A stretch of 64,000 nucleotides of DNA from Compostibacter hankyongensis (GTDB lineage: Bacteria; Bacteroidota; Bacteroidia; Chitinophagales; Chitinophagaceae): the NCBI RefSeq assembly GCF_039541075.1, contig NZ_BAABFN010000006.1:186001-250000 (forward strand), given 5' to 3'. How positions within the stretch are numbered: position 1 is the stretch's first letter; every line of letters starts with the position of its first letter. Made by a program: the position numbers and the translations under genes. The notes below the pieces were generated by a model that ran no database searches, was not told the origin of the DNA, and saw only the letters and a list, made by a program, of their open reading frames with translations. Below are positions 27,101 to 34,928 of this stretch, piece by piece.

Positions 27101-27487
27101 GCCCTCCCTTCGGGCGCGCTCCGGGAAGAGGGCAACTGGGGCGGCTTTACCCTGGACATGCAAAAGGACTACTGGACGCCTGAAAATACCCATGCAGCCT
27201 TCCCCCGCCCCGAAGCCAATTCCATACGCAATTCGCAGATGTCGGATTTCTGGATGATCAACGCGGCCTACCTGAAGCTGAAAAACCTTCAGATCGGCTA
27301 TACCCTTCCTGCTTCGCTTACGGAGAAGTGGCATATCCAAAAGGCAAGGGTATACCTGAGCGGCTCCAACCTGCTGACCTTTTCCGAAGCTACCCAATAC
27401 GGACTCGATCCCGAGTTTCCCTCGGGAAGGCTGGATTATTATCCGCAGGTATCCCTTTATACCGCCGGCATTAACCTTGATTTCTGA
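24143..27487 (+). CDS. SusC/RagA TonB-linked outer-membrane protein with STN domain (PUL 1)
   Basis: 1114 residues. A signal peptide ends near VYAQQ (residue 48). An STN signalling domain covers about 50-125 (ITLSLKAATPEEAFAAIRQQSGYLLLYNNEKV). A CarboxypepD_reg domain follows (VTGTVSDSTGQPLVGVSVKIKDGSGG), then the VVVGYGVQKK signature, a plug (IRIRGVTTLGNNDPLVMVDGVEQ) and a large barrel ending in AGINLDF. It imports oligosaccharides through the outer membrane with the SusD lipoprotein encoded 18 bases downstream. The STN domain marks it as a transducer that contacts FecR (22833). Substrate is inferred from the two GH20-like genes downstream: N-acetylhexosamine glycans. Confidence 0.94.
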   Translation: MQQSLPGQTRYGRPRAFTKTFRIMKLALTLMLTVCMKTSAAVYAQQTRITLSLKAATPEEAFAAIRQQSGYLLLYNNEKVGQLQKKISVQVENATIGEAMDKCLEGLPLSWRIMDNTIIITPRPSSPSTAEQPPAKAPPVTGTVSDSTGQPLVGVSVKIKDGSGGTVTDASGRFELEAPEDAVLVFSYIGYQLREVPVNGSRNLTVHLRAVSNTLDRLVVVGYGVQKKSSLTSAVSDIQGDALVKRPVSNAPQALQGLAPGVTVEDRGGAPGKANAAIRIRGVTTLGNNDPLVMVDGVEQSLQDINPNDIASVTVLKDAASTAIYGSRAANGVVLVTTKRASAGKLKVHYDGYYAIQRSIYHPKHMGLEDYLNLQNNASVNAGGDPKYTPQQIQDWVHATDRYKYPMPNVWFDYFLSPAPQNNNTLSLEGGNEQIRTIVTLNYFNQQGIIPQSSGDKKEVRVNTDLKVSKRISVSGDFNYRIKDYLSPLHESQAFRYMLSGSNFAVPRYPDGTYGLGSENYSPLVTDVLDGSSNAAGRYGFFNLKANIELLKGLHFQTQYAGRLESFTQKNFAKSYEIRDYYNKDNILKSVSPNSLTEIRNNESEYTLNNLLTYDAVWGKHTLNALLGYSQVAFKADTLSAYRNGFYNNDVQAISQGADDSRDNSGHDYSWGLRSYFGRLTYNYADRYFFEANARYDGSSRFTGKNKYSFFPSFSGAWRLSQESFWEGLAPVLSEFKLRGSWGKTGNQAVDLYSYYEALSAYNYNFGGNAAQGIIQTTLANQDLTWETNTQTDVGLDAALLRGKLGLTFDYYVKKTTGILLVLPIPGTVGLIAPPQNAGVVQNKGWELSLTYRDQLGALQYNLTANLSDIRNKILSLAGTGPYINGSPNEVLTIRKEGLPIDAYMGYKTLGYFTSQDEIDHYPVFDPGTKPGDLKYADVNGDNAINADDYVVLGSSIPRYTYSLNIGLTYKNFDANIFFQGVGKANALPSGALREEGNWGGFTLDMQKDYWTPENTHAAFPRPEANSIRNSQMSDFWMINAAYLKLKNLQIGYTLPASLTEKWHIQKARVYLSGSNLLTFSEATQYGLDPEFPSGRLDYYPQVSLYTAGINLDF

Positions 27488-27505
27488 CCCGATCAAAAAG
27501 AAAAA

Positions 27506-29068
27506 ATGAAATACAAGCTATATATCCTTTTCGCCCTGGTGCTGGCCGGCTGCCAGCCCCACCTGCTGGATACCGTGCCCAACGACCGCGTCACCACGGC
27601 CATTTTCTGGACCCAGGAAAAGGACGCCGTCCTGGCCTGCAACGCCCTGTATAATTACCTGGAAGGAATGGAAATATTTTCCTGGGATGCCATGTCCGAT
27701 ATCGCCAGGCCCAACCAGAACTTTATGGATGAGGCCTATATCGTCAAAGGCACCTTCGATCCCCTGAACGGGCTGATCGAAACCCGGTGGAACAACGCCT
27801 ACAAAGGCATCCGCGCCGCCAATTATTTCCTGGAAAACGTGGACAAGGTACCCACGGAAGACACAGATCTCGTTGCCCGGCTGAAGGGCGAAGCCCGCTT
27901 TATCCGCGCTTATCTCTACTTCCGCCTTGGCTCCGTGTTCGGTGGCGTGCCGCTGATCACCAAGACCATCTCCATCGAGGAAGGCAAAGCGCTGACCCGC
28001 ACGCCCGTATCCGGGATCTGGGATTTCGTGGATAAGGAATTTCATACTGCCGCCGGAGAGCTGCCTGACAAAGCCGCCGAGCCGGGCAGGATCACAAAGG
28101 GCGCCGCGCTGGCCTTCGACGCCCGGGCCATGCTTTTTGCCGGGCGCTATGACAAAGCCGCCGAAGCTGCAAAAGCGGTCATGGACGCCAAGATCTATAG
28201 TCTTTATCCCAGCTATGAAAAGCTGTTTTCCTATGATGCGGAAGACAACAGCGAGGTCATACTGGACAAACAGTTCATCAAAAGCGTGCAGGCCAACAAC
28301 GCCTTCGACCTGCTGGCGCCCTATTCGCAGACGGCGGCCGGCAACATCGTGCCGGTAAAAAAGATCGCGGATGCTTACGAAATGTCCAACGGCATGCCGA
28401 TCGATGCGCCGGGCAGCGGCTTCGACCCGAAGCAGCCCTATAAGAACCGCGATCCCCGTCTCGGCTATTCGCTGTATGTGCCGGGCAGCAAACTGCCCGA
28501 CGGCTCCGCTTACAACTCGGTTCCCGGCAGCGGTTCGGCCGATGCGGTGGGATATAAGCCCGGCTCCACCAAAAGCGGCTTCAACATCAAAAAGTATATC
28601 AACAAGGAAGATGCGGCAGACCGTGCGAACTGCGGCATCAACATCATCCTGATGCGGTATGCGGAAGTGCTGCTTACCTATGCCGAAGCCCGTATCGAAC
28701 AAAACAAGATAGACGGCTCCGTATACGATGCCATCAACGAAGTGCGGCAACGGCCCGATGTAAAGCTGCCCCCTGTAACGGGCACGCATACCCAGGAAGA
28801 GATGCGGACCATCGTCCGCCGCGAACGCACGACCGAGCTCGCTTTCGAGGGCCAGCGCTTTTTCGATATCCGTCGCTGGAAAACGGCTGAAGACGTCATG
28901 AACGGTCCTTCCTATGGGATGACCTATGTGGATGGCAGCGGCCGGCTGGTCACCATAAAGGACGAAGCCTTTGTGGAGTTTTTTGATCCCAAACGCGACT
29001 ATGTATGGCCCGTCCCGCAAAAAGAAATTGACCTGGACCCGCAGCTGGAACAGAACCCGGGATGGTAA
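27506..29068 (+). CDS. SusD/RagB family glycan-binding lipoprotein (PUL 1)
   Basis: 520 residues. Lipobox at Cys16 (LVLAGC) after a short signal peptide. The SusD fold shows as LLDTVPNDRVTTAIFWTQEKDAVLACNALYNYLEG, the TPR-like block LKGEARFIRAYLYFRLGSVFGGVPLI, and the C-terminal block RRERTTELAFEGQRFFDIRRWKTAEDVMNG, ending QLEQNPGW. It lies on the cell surface, caps the SusC barrel and catches oligosaccharides. The next gene starts at or just after its stop codon, so the enzymes are co-transcribed with it. Confidence 0.94.
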   Translation: MKYKLYILFALVLAGCQPHLLDTVPNDRVTTAIFWTQEKDAVLACNALYNYLEGMEIFSWDAMSDIARPNQNFMDEAYIVKGTFDPLNGLIETRWNNAYKGIRAANYFLENVDKVPTEDTDLVARLKGEARFIRAYLYFRLGSVFGGVPLITKTISIEEGKALTRTPVSGIWDFVDKEFHTAAGELPDKAAEPGRITKGAALAFDARAMLFAGRYDKAAEAAKAVMDAKIYSLYPSYEKLFSYDAEDNSEVILDKQFIKSVQANNAFDLLAPYSQTAAGNIVPVKKIADAYEMSNGMPIDAPGSGFDPKQPYKNRDPRLGYSLYVPGSKLPDGSAYNSVPGSGSADAVGYKPGSTKSGFNIKKYINKEDAADRANCGINIILMRYAEVLLTYAEARIEQNKIDGSVYDAINEVRQRPDVKLPPVTGTHTQEEMRTIVRRERTTELAFEGQRFFDIRRWKTAEDVMNGPSYGMTYVDGSGRLVTIKDEAFVEFFDPKRDYVWPVPQKEIDLDPQLEQNPGW

Positions 29069-29085
29069 GCCACAACTTTTTCCGA

Positions 29086-31134
29086 ATGAATTATCGTATG
29101 ATACAGCACCCAAAAAGAAAGATCAAAACAGGCCTCTTACTCGGACTGTGCCTAATACTGTCCACCGGGCTTACCGCCCAGCGGCGCACCGATACGCCGG
29201 CCCTGATCCCGGCGCCGCAATCCGTGGAGTGGACCGGCGGCAACTTCGCCCTGTCCCGCTGCCGGGCAGTCGTGGTCAGCGATCCTTCCCTCGAAAAAGA
29301 AGTGTCCCGCTGGCAACAACGGATGGGGCTGCACATTCCCGTAACGCAAGGCGGAGGAGATGAGCCCAACTCCCTGCGGGTGATCCTCGAAAAGGTAAAC
29401 GTCCCCATGGGAGCAACGGAAGCCTACCGGCTGGAGGCGGATTCCAAAGGCATAACGCTGGCCGCCAATACACCGCACGGCATCTTCAACGGACTGCAGA
29501 CGCTCGCCCAGCTAACGGCCGGTAATCATAACGTCCCGGGCTGTCATATCGTGGACTACCCGGCTTACCCATGGCGCGGCTTTATGGTGGACGTGGGCCG
29601 GAATTACCAATCCCCCGAGCTGCTGAAACAGCAGATCGACATCATGTCGCGCTACAAGCTCAACGTCTTTCATTTCCATCTCACCGAAGATGTGGCCTGG
29701 CGGCTGCAGATCAGAAAATATCCCCGGCTCACCGCGGCGGAGACGATGACGCGCAACAAGGGTAAGTTTTACAGCATAGCCGAAATGAAGGACCTGATCC
29801 GCTATTGCCGCGAACGGCATATCACCCTTGTGCCGGAGCTGGACATGCCCGGGCACAGCAAGGCCTTCTTCCGCGCCATGGGTACGGATATGCAAAGCGA
29901 TAGCGGGCTGCATATCGTCAAAGAGATCCTCCGCGAAGTATGTACCACCTACGACGTGCCTTATATCCATATCGGCGGAGATGAGGTTGCCATCCGCAAC
30001 AAGCGCTTCCTGCCCGAAGTGGCGCGGCTGATCGCCGGCTACCACAAGCAGGTCATCGGTTGGGCGCCGGGCGGTAATTATCCGGAGAATACCATCCGTC
30101 ATGTATGGGGCAACCGCGCCGAACCGGATATCCGTGCCGGCGCGCGGTATATCGACTCCCGGGACCTCTACCTGAGCGATATGGATCCGGAGAGCAGCGT
30201 CGTCACGATCTTCGACCGGCAGCTCGGCGGCAGGGTCCGGGGCGACAGCCAGCTGCTGGGGGCCGAGATATGCCTCTGGGACGACCGGAGGATGGCGCGC
30301 GAAGAAGATCATCTCATCCAGAATGCGGTGTACCCCGATATGCTCGCCTTCGGAGAACGGAGCTGGAAAGGCGGAGGCTACCCGGGCACCGTGCTGAGCA
30401 TCGGTCCCGACACTTCGGCCAGGGCCAAGGAGTTCAAGGCCTTCGAGCAACGCCTGCTCGCGCACAAGAAGGCTTATTTCTCAAAACTGCCCTTTCCTTA
30501 CGCCGGGCAAACCCGGCTCCGCTGGAAGCTGTTCGGCCCGTTCGAGAACAACGGCAACACCGGCGCATCCTTCTGGCCGGAATACGCCGATAGCACCCCG
30601 CTGGATTCAGCCGCTTCCGTCCGCGCTACGGGAGCCACCCTGTGGCTCTGGTATCACAACAATGACCACAACTACGAGTCCTGGATCCCGGAGCCGCGGC
30701 AACATACTACCTGGTACGCCTATACGCGGCTCTGGTCATCGTCAGATACCACCATCCGCATGTGGATCGGCTTCAGGAACCTGCTCCGCTCCCTGGCCCG
30801 GGAAACGCCGGAAGCCGGCACCTGGGATGAAAAGCAAAGCAACATCCGGATAAACGGAAAGATCATTCCCCCGCCGGCCTGGAAATATCCCGGCCGCCAG
30901 CTCCACAAAGACCTGGAGCTGCCGCTGACCGACGAGAACTATTACTTCCGCCCGCCCGCATTCGTATCGCTGAAAAAAGGATGGAACACTATCCTTGTAA
31001 AGCTGCCGCTGCTGATGCCGGAATCGTTTGAACCCTGGCAAAGAAGATGTATGTTTACCGTGATACCCGTTCACCGCGAAGCGGGCGATATCAACTGGTA
31101 TGCGGATCCGGTCCGCTCCGATCCGGACCGGTAA
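29086..31134 (+). CDS. GH20 family beta-N-acetylhexosaminidase (PUL 1)
   Basis: 682 residues, signal peptide ending near STGLTAQ. A GH20b-like N-terminal domain comes first (about 25-140, ALIPAPQSVEWTGG), then the catalytic barrel with YPWRGFMVDVGRNYQSPELLKQQIDIMSRYKLNVFHFHLTED. The acid pair is D299-E300 in HIGGDE, with the Asp that polarises the substrate acetamido group in substrate-assisted catalysis. A roughly 200-residue C-terminal beta-rich domain follows. ATG at 29086 is chosen; an in-frame ATG at 29062 overlaps the SusD stop and 29098 is a third option. It likely removes terminal GlcNAc or GalNAc from imported or surface glycans. Confidence 0.87.
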   Translation: MNYRMIQHPKRKIKTGLLLGLCLILSTGLTAQRRTDTPALIPAPQSVEWTGGNFALSRCRAVVVSDPSLEKEVSRWQQRMGLHIPVTQGGGDEPNSLRVILEKVNVPMGATEAYRLEADSKGITLAANTPHGIFNGLQTLAQLTAGNHNVPGCHIVDYPAYPWRGFMVDVGRNYQSPELLKQQIDIMSRYKLNVFHFHLTEDVAWRLQIRKYPRLTAAETMTRNKGKFYSIAEMKDLIRYCRERHITLVPELDMPGHSKAFFRAMGTDMQSDSGLHIVKEILREVCTTYDVPYIHIGGDEVAIRNKRFLPEVARLIAGYHKQVIGWAPGGNYPENTIRHVWGNRAEPDIRAGARYIDSRDLYLSDMDPESSVVTIFDRQLGGRVRGDSQLLGAEICLWDDRRMAREEDHLIQNAVYPDMLAFGERSWKGGGYPGTVLSIGPDTSARAKEFKAFEQRLLAHKKAYFSKLPFPYAGQTRLRWKLFGPFENNGNTGASFWPEYADSTPLDSAASVRATGATLWLWYHNNDHNYESWIPEPRQHTTWYAYTRLWSSSDTTIRMWIGFRNLLRSLARETPEAGTWDEKQSNIRINGKIIPPPAWKYPGRQLHKDLELPLTDENYYFRPPAFVSLKKGWNTILVKLPLLMPESFEPWQRRCMFTVIPVHREAGDINWYADPVRSDPDR

Positions 31135-31220
31135 CGGCAGCGCGGACGGCCTTGCCGGTGAAGCCGCTTACGGAAATTTTCGCTTATCGGAATTTATAGA
31201 AACAGCATAAAACAATCGCT

Positions 31221-33362
31221 ATGAAGTTTTTGATCTCCAGCCTGGCCCTCTGTCTGCTTTGTACGACGTTCTCTGCCTCGGCAGCGCCCGGCCGGGACAG
31301 CCTTACCGGAAAATTCAGCCTCCTGCCCCGGCCCCAGAAGCTGGAATGGCAGTCCGGCCCCGGCATCGCCGCCAATGCCCTGCGGGGTATTCACCTTCAG
31401 GGTATCGACAAAAGACCCGTGCTGTACGGAACAACGCTGGCTGCGCTGCCCGTAGCCGCGCAGGGCGGAAAAGGCGTGCTCTCCCTGACCCTGTCGGATG
31501 ATCCCGCCCTTCCCGAATCCCCCGAAGGATATATCCTCACCATCGCCAATGGGGAAGTTGCCATCCGCGCCCGGGCGGCCGCCGGTCTTTTTTATGGCTG
31601 CCAGACCCTGGGGCAGCTCCTCGAAGACGCCCGGGACCAGCAGGTGCCCGTACCCGCCTGCAGGATCACCGATTATCCGGATATCGCCTACCGGGCGGTA
31701 CACCTGGACCTGAAGCACCATATGGACCACGTGCGTTACTATTACGACATGATGGACCGCCTCGCCAGGATCAAGGTCAACGCCGTCATTGTGGAGTTTG
31801 AAGACAAGCTGCGTTACCGCAAGGCCAAAGCCGTCGGCGCCAGCGATGCCATCTCCGTGGAGCAGTTTGCCGCGCTGAGCCGCTACGCACACGACCGTAA
31901 TATCGAGATCAGCCCGCTGGTACAGGGGCTGGGGCACGCTTCCTTTATCCTCAAGCATGAAGAGTACAAGCGGCTGCGGGAAGACAGCACCTCCGACTGG
32001 GCTTTTTCCCCGCTGGACCCGGATACCTATAAGCTGCAGTTCTCGCTCTATGAAGATGCCATCGCCGCCACGCCCTATGGCAAATACCTCCATGTGGGGG
32101 GCGATGAGGTGGGCCGCCTCGGCAGCTCGGCCCTCTCCAAAAAATCCGGCATGAAGCCCTTTGAGCTGCAGATGTACTGGCTCAGGAAAGTATGCGAATT
32201 TGCCAAAGCGCATCACCGTATACCCATCTTCTGGGACGATATGGTCTTTAAGCTGGCCGATCTTTACAAGACCACCTATGATCCCGCGCTGACGCCGGCG
32301 GAAACCGAAAAGATATGGTCGGAAAACAGGCAAAAGCTGGATGAAAATATCCGGCTGTTTCCCACCAACTGCGTGTATATGCGCTGGAGCTACAGCCATC
32401 CTTCCCTGCCGGGCAACATCAATGCGCTGCGGTGGTACAAGACGAATCATCTCAGCGCCATGGCCGCCACCGCGGCCCAACAGACGGCGATGATGCTTCC
32501 CAGGGAACACTCCAACTTTGAATCCATCAAAGACTTCTGCCGGATCACCGCCGAACAGGACCTCGACGGCATCCTGTGCACCGTATGGGACGACAGCTCC
32601 CCCCACTTCGAAACGGTCTGGCGGGGTCTGCATTATTTTGCCCTGTTCAGCTGGCATTATACCGACATCCCGCTGCAGCAGGCAGCGGCAATATTCCGCC
32701 ACCGCTTCTACGGACCGGCCCTGAGCGATCCCACCCATGAGATCGAGGATGTGCTGGAGCGCAGCCTCCCCTTCTGGGAAACGGCCCTGCTGGAAAAAGG
32801 CGGCAGAAAAAGCGCCGTAAAGGAGATGGACCTGGTGGCCTTACCCGATGCCGGCAGCCCCGGCACATGGAGTGAAAAATACCGCGAAAGGCTGGCGGAT
32901 GCCCGGGTGGCCCTGGCGCGGTACGACACCGTCCGCAACCGTATCCGGACCGATATGAAGCTGGCCGGAAGAAACCGGTATTCCCTTGAGCTGCTCGATC
33001 AGCTCAATGCCCTGCAGATCTACCCCTCCCAGCTACTCATCCTGCTGGAAGCCTACGACAAGGCACCCGCCTCCGGCAAGAAGGCAAAGCTGAATGAGAT
33101 CCGGCAATATGTCGGAAGCTTTGCAAAACGCAGAAAGCAATTTGAAGCGGTATTCGCTCAAACCCGGGTGCTGTCCAAGCCGGACGACTACCTGCAGGAT
33201 TCCAATTTCCATCACCATATCGCCAATACTACCCGGAGCAGCGATTGGATGTACCTGGTAGAAATGGCCATGAATGCGGAAATACGGAAATGGACCTCGC
33301 TGGAGAATACGCCCTCGCAGCTTACCGTTCCCCGGGAGAACACGAACGGTGAAGGGCATTAA
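31221..33362 (+). CDS. GH20-like exported glycosidase (PUL 1)
   Basis: 713 residues with a signal peptide (MKFLISSLALCLLCTTFSASA). A GH20b-like domain (FSLLPRPQKLEWQSG) precedes a barrel carrying YRAVHLDLKHHMDHVRYYYDMMDRLARIKVNAVIVEFEDKLRY and HVGGDEVGRL with the acid pair D295-E296. It differs strongly from the upstream GH20: the N-terminal strand reads HLDLKHHMDH instead of MVDVGRNY, and a long helical C-terminus (about 500-700) replaces the beta domain. It belongs to a divergent Bacteroidota GH20 branch; linkage and sugar specificity are unknown. It is the last gene of PUL 1, 86 bases after the first enzyme. Confidence 0.83.
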   Translation: MKFLISSLALCLLCTTFSASAAPGRDSLTGKFSLLPRPQKLEWQSGPGIAANALRGIHLQGIDKRPVLYGTTLAALPVAAQGGKGVLSLTLSDDPALPESPEGYILTIANGEVAIRARAAAGLFYGCQTLGQLLEDARDQQVPVPACRITDYPDIAYRAVHLDLKHHMDHVRYYYDMMDRLARIKVNAVIVEFEDKLRYRKAKAVGASDAISVEQFAALSRYAHDRNIEISPLVQGLGHASFILKHEEYKRLREDSTSDWAFSPLDPDTYKLQFSLYEDAIAATPYGKYLHVGGDEVGRLGSSALSKKSGMKPFELQMYWLRKVCEFAKAHHRIPIFWDDMVFKLADLYKTTYDPALTPAETEKIWSENRQKLDENIRLFPTNCVYMRWSYSHPSLPGNINALRWYKTNHLSAMAATAAQQTAMMLPREHSNFESIKDFCRITAEQDLDGILCTVWDDSSPHFETVWRGLHYFALFSWHYTDIPLQQAAAIFRHRFYGPALSDPTHEIEDVLERSLPFWETALLEKGGRKSAVKEMDLVALPDAGSPGTWSEKYRERLADARVALARYDTVRNRIRTDMKLAGRNRYSLELLDQLNALQIYPSQLLILLEAYDKAPASGKKAKLNEIRQYVGSFAKRRKQFEAVFAQTRVLSKPDDYLQDSNFHHHIANTTRSSDWMYLVEMAMNAEIRKWTSLENTPSQLTVPRENTNGEGH

Positions 33363-33410
33363 CGGTATGCGGCCCCAGGCGATATTCTTGCCGCATCCGT
33401 AGAAAAAAAT

Positions 33411-33435
33411 CCCCTGCATGGTTTTCGTGCAGGGG
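33411..33435. terminator. Hairpin terminator, stronger on the minus strand
   Basis: Arms CCCCTGCA (33411-33418) and TGCAGGGG (33428-33435) form a perfect hairpin. On the plus strand the tail TCTTC is weak; on the minus strand the hairpin is followed by seven T. It probably ends PUL 1 and blocks leftward transcription as well. Confidence 0.55.
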
Positions 33436-33532
33436 TCTTCAAAACGTAAACCCGTTCAATGCCAGCCGGTAATATCCCGGCGAAACAACGGCATACAAGT
33501 TGGCGCGGAGGAAGAAGATAAACCCTGCAGCC

Positions 33533-33703
33533 ATGAAACAGTCCAATAATCTTCCCCGGCATCCGGCAACAAATGCCAAAAAAACAAAAGCAGAAAACAA
33601 AGACACGCTGGACAGCCGCAAAAACGAGGAATTTGAATTTAAGGGCGACGACGTAACCCACAACCGGAAAGCCACAAAAAAAGGCAAGAAAAAGAACGGG
33701 TAA
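33533..33703 (+). CDS. Small lysine-rich hypothetical protein
   Basis: 56 residues, very rich in Lys, Asn, Asp and Glu and with no hydrophobic core (KKTKAENKDTLDSRKNEEFEFKGDD, ending KKGKKKNG). It is probably cytoplasmic and disordered. The ATG at 33533 is favoured over 11 more upstream residues that overlap the terminator-side leader. Its composition differs from the non-coding strand around it and similar short basic proteins occur in related genomes, but I cannot assign a function. Being expressed at all is an inference. Confidence 0.5.
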   Translation: MKQSNNLPRHPATNAKKTKAENKDTLDSRKNEEFEFKGDDVTHNRKATKKGKKKNG

Positions 33704-33709
33704 GCTTTT

Positions 33710-34057
33710 CTACCCCTGCTTGATAAATTCCTTCAGGGCTGCTGCCTGATTGTGCCGCTCATCTTTGGCGCCATACAGGAGAGTGACCCGCTTATGCGCC
33801 TTTATCCGCGTCAGCAAGGTCTCAAAAGCATCCGAACCGCCAAGCTCTGTCCGGTATTTTTTGACAAACTGCGGCCATTTCTCCGGCTCGTGGTTGAACC
33901 ATTTTCGCAGATCTGCGGAAGGCGCTACCTCCTTCAGCCATTCGTCGATATGCGCGGCTTCTTTCTTCAGGCCGCGGGGCCACAAACGGTCTACCAGGAT
34001 GCGGTATCCGTCAGCCGTGGAAGCGGGCTCGTATATTCTTTTTATAGTAACGCTCAT
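33710..34057 (-). CDS. DUF488 family protein (YeaO-like)
   Basis: 115 residues beginning MSVTIKRIYEPASTADGYRILVDRLWPRGLKKE, the hallmark block of DUF488/YeaO proteins, followed by WFNHEPEKWPQFVKKYRTEL and a C-terminal VTLLYGAKDERHNQAAALKEFI. The family's function is not known; it is cytoplasmic and often single-copy. The ATG at 34057 matches the family start; the in-frame extension upstream reads into the neighbour's coding region. It lies 19 bases after the SMUG2 gene on the same strand, so the two are probably co-transcribed. Confidence 0.88.
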   Translation of the reverse strand: MSVTIKRIYEPASTADGYRILVDRLWPRGLKKEAAHIDEWLKEVAPSADLRKWFNHEPEKWPQFVKKYRTELGGSDAFETLLTRIKAHKRVTLLYGAKDERHNQAAALKEFIKQG

Positions 34058-34076
34058 GACTAAACGCTTTTGTTGT

Positions 34077-34772
34077 TCAGGATAAGGTGCTGAATGCCGC
34101 CAGGTATTTATCGATATAGCTTTGCCGTTGCGCATATCTGTACTGCATAATAAACCGCGGATGCTCCAGCGGGATGATCTTTTTGAAAAAGCCCTGCTCA
34201 TCGTTCAGGCGGCGCAGGAACTTCCCGTTCTTTCCGCTGCCAAAGCAAAAGCAAACATCCGTCTTTATGCCCAGCGCAATCAGCTTGCCGATACTTTCAA
34301 TGATAAACCCCTCGGTGGCGCCGAGGAGCTCCCGGCTGTCGTAATAATTGTAATTCTTTTCCCGGCCGGCTGCATCTACCGAAGTGAACCCGAGCGGGCA
34401 GGGCGAGTTGATAAAAAGATCGCGGTAGAAAGCTTCAGCGCCGCCGTAGGCATTGATCACCTCATAAACAAAAACAGAAGAGGGCTCGTGGGTGATCTTT
34501 CCCTCGTAGCCGATACCGCATTCGCTCTGCAGTCTTTTCGGATCGGTAAACGGGATGCCCGTCAGCCCCGCGCCGAAACGGCCGGGGTTGATCCCCAGGA
34601 TAATGCGCCTCGGGCGGTTGTCGCTGAAATATTTACGGTAAAAAGTCTCCATGATCTGCAGGGCAGGGCCCGGCGTCTGAAAAGGATTCATCACCCGGAT
34701 GTCCGGCGGCAACGGCGCGCCGGTATACTCCAGCTGCCGGTGAAACCGGATGGCTTTTTCTGCAAAGGTCAT
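34077..34772 (-). CDS. SMUG2-type uracil-DNA glycosylase family protein
   Basis: 231 residues. The uracil-glycosylase superfamily fold shows as IILGINPGRFGAGLTGIPFTDP (GINPGR at 60-65, motif A with Asn rather than a catalytic Asp), INSPCPLGF near 121-129, and EHPRFIMQYR with H204-P205-R206 as the DNA-intercalating motif B. These match the SMUG2 branch, also called DUF4918, typical of Bacteroidota. It removes damaged bases, probably uracil or xanthine-like products, from DNA in base-excision repair. It precedes the DUF488 gene on the minus strand. Confidence 0.87.
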   Translation of the reverse strand: MTFAEKAIRFHRQLEYTGAPLPPDIRVMNPFQTPGPALQIMETFYRKYFSDNRPRRIILGINPGRFGAGLTGIPFTDPKRLQSECGIGYEGKITHEPSSVFVYEVINAYGGAEAFYRDLFINSPCPLGFTSVDAAGREKNYNYYDSRELLGATEGFIIESIGKLIALGIKTDVCFCFGSGKNGKFLRRLNDEQGFFKKIIPLEHPRFIMQYRYAQRQSYIDKYLAAFSTLS

Positions 34773-34928
34773 AGGCTGAAATTACGATTTATTCCGGAAC
34801 GGGGACGATCGGCGCGGGCAGTTATGACAGGATAGCACGAGCCGTGTTCTTTCGGAAGAAAACGCAGTTACTGCCGCAGCACAAAAAATAAAGAATGCTT
34901 ATCTTGTGAGATCATCAATAACATTGTT

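Noticed and set aside
27518..29113. Open frame of over 500 codons on the minus strand across the PUL 1 susD gene
   Set aside because: The plus strand encodes an unmistakable SusD with lipobox and ends; the minus frame has no recognisable motif or signal.
33500..33532. Eleven-residue upstream extension of the small lysine-rich protein
   Set aside because: The ATG at 33533 gives a start consistent with its composition; the extension lies in the leader and adds nothing conserved that I can see.
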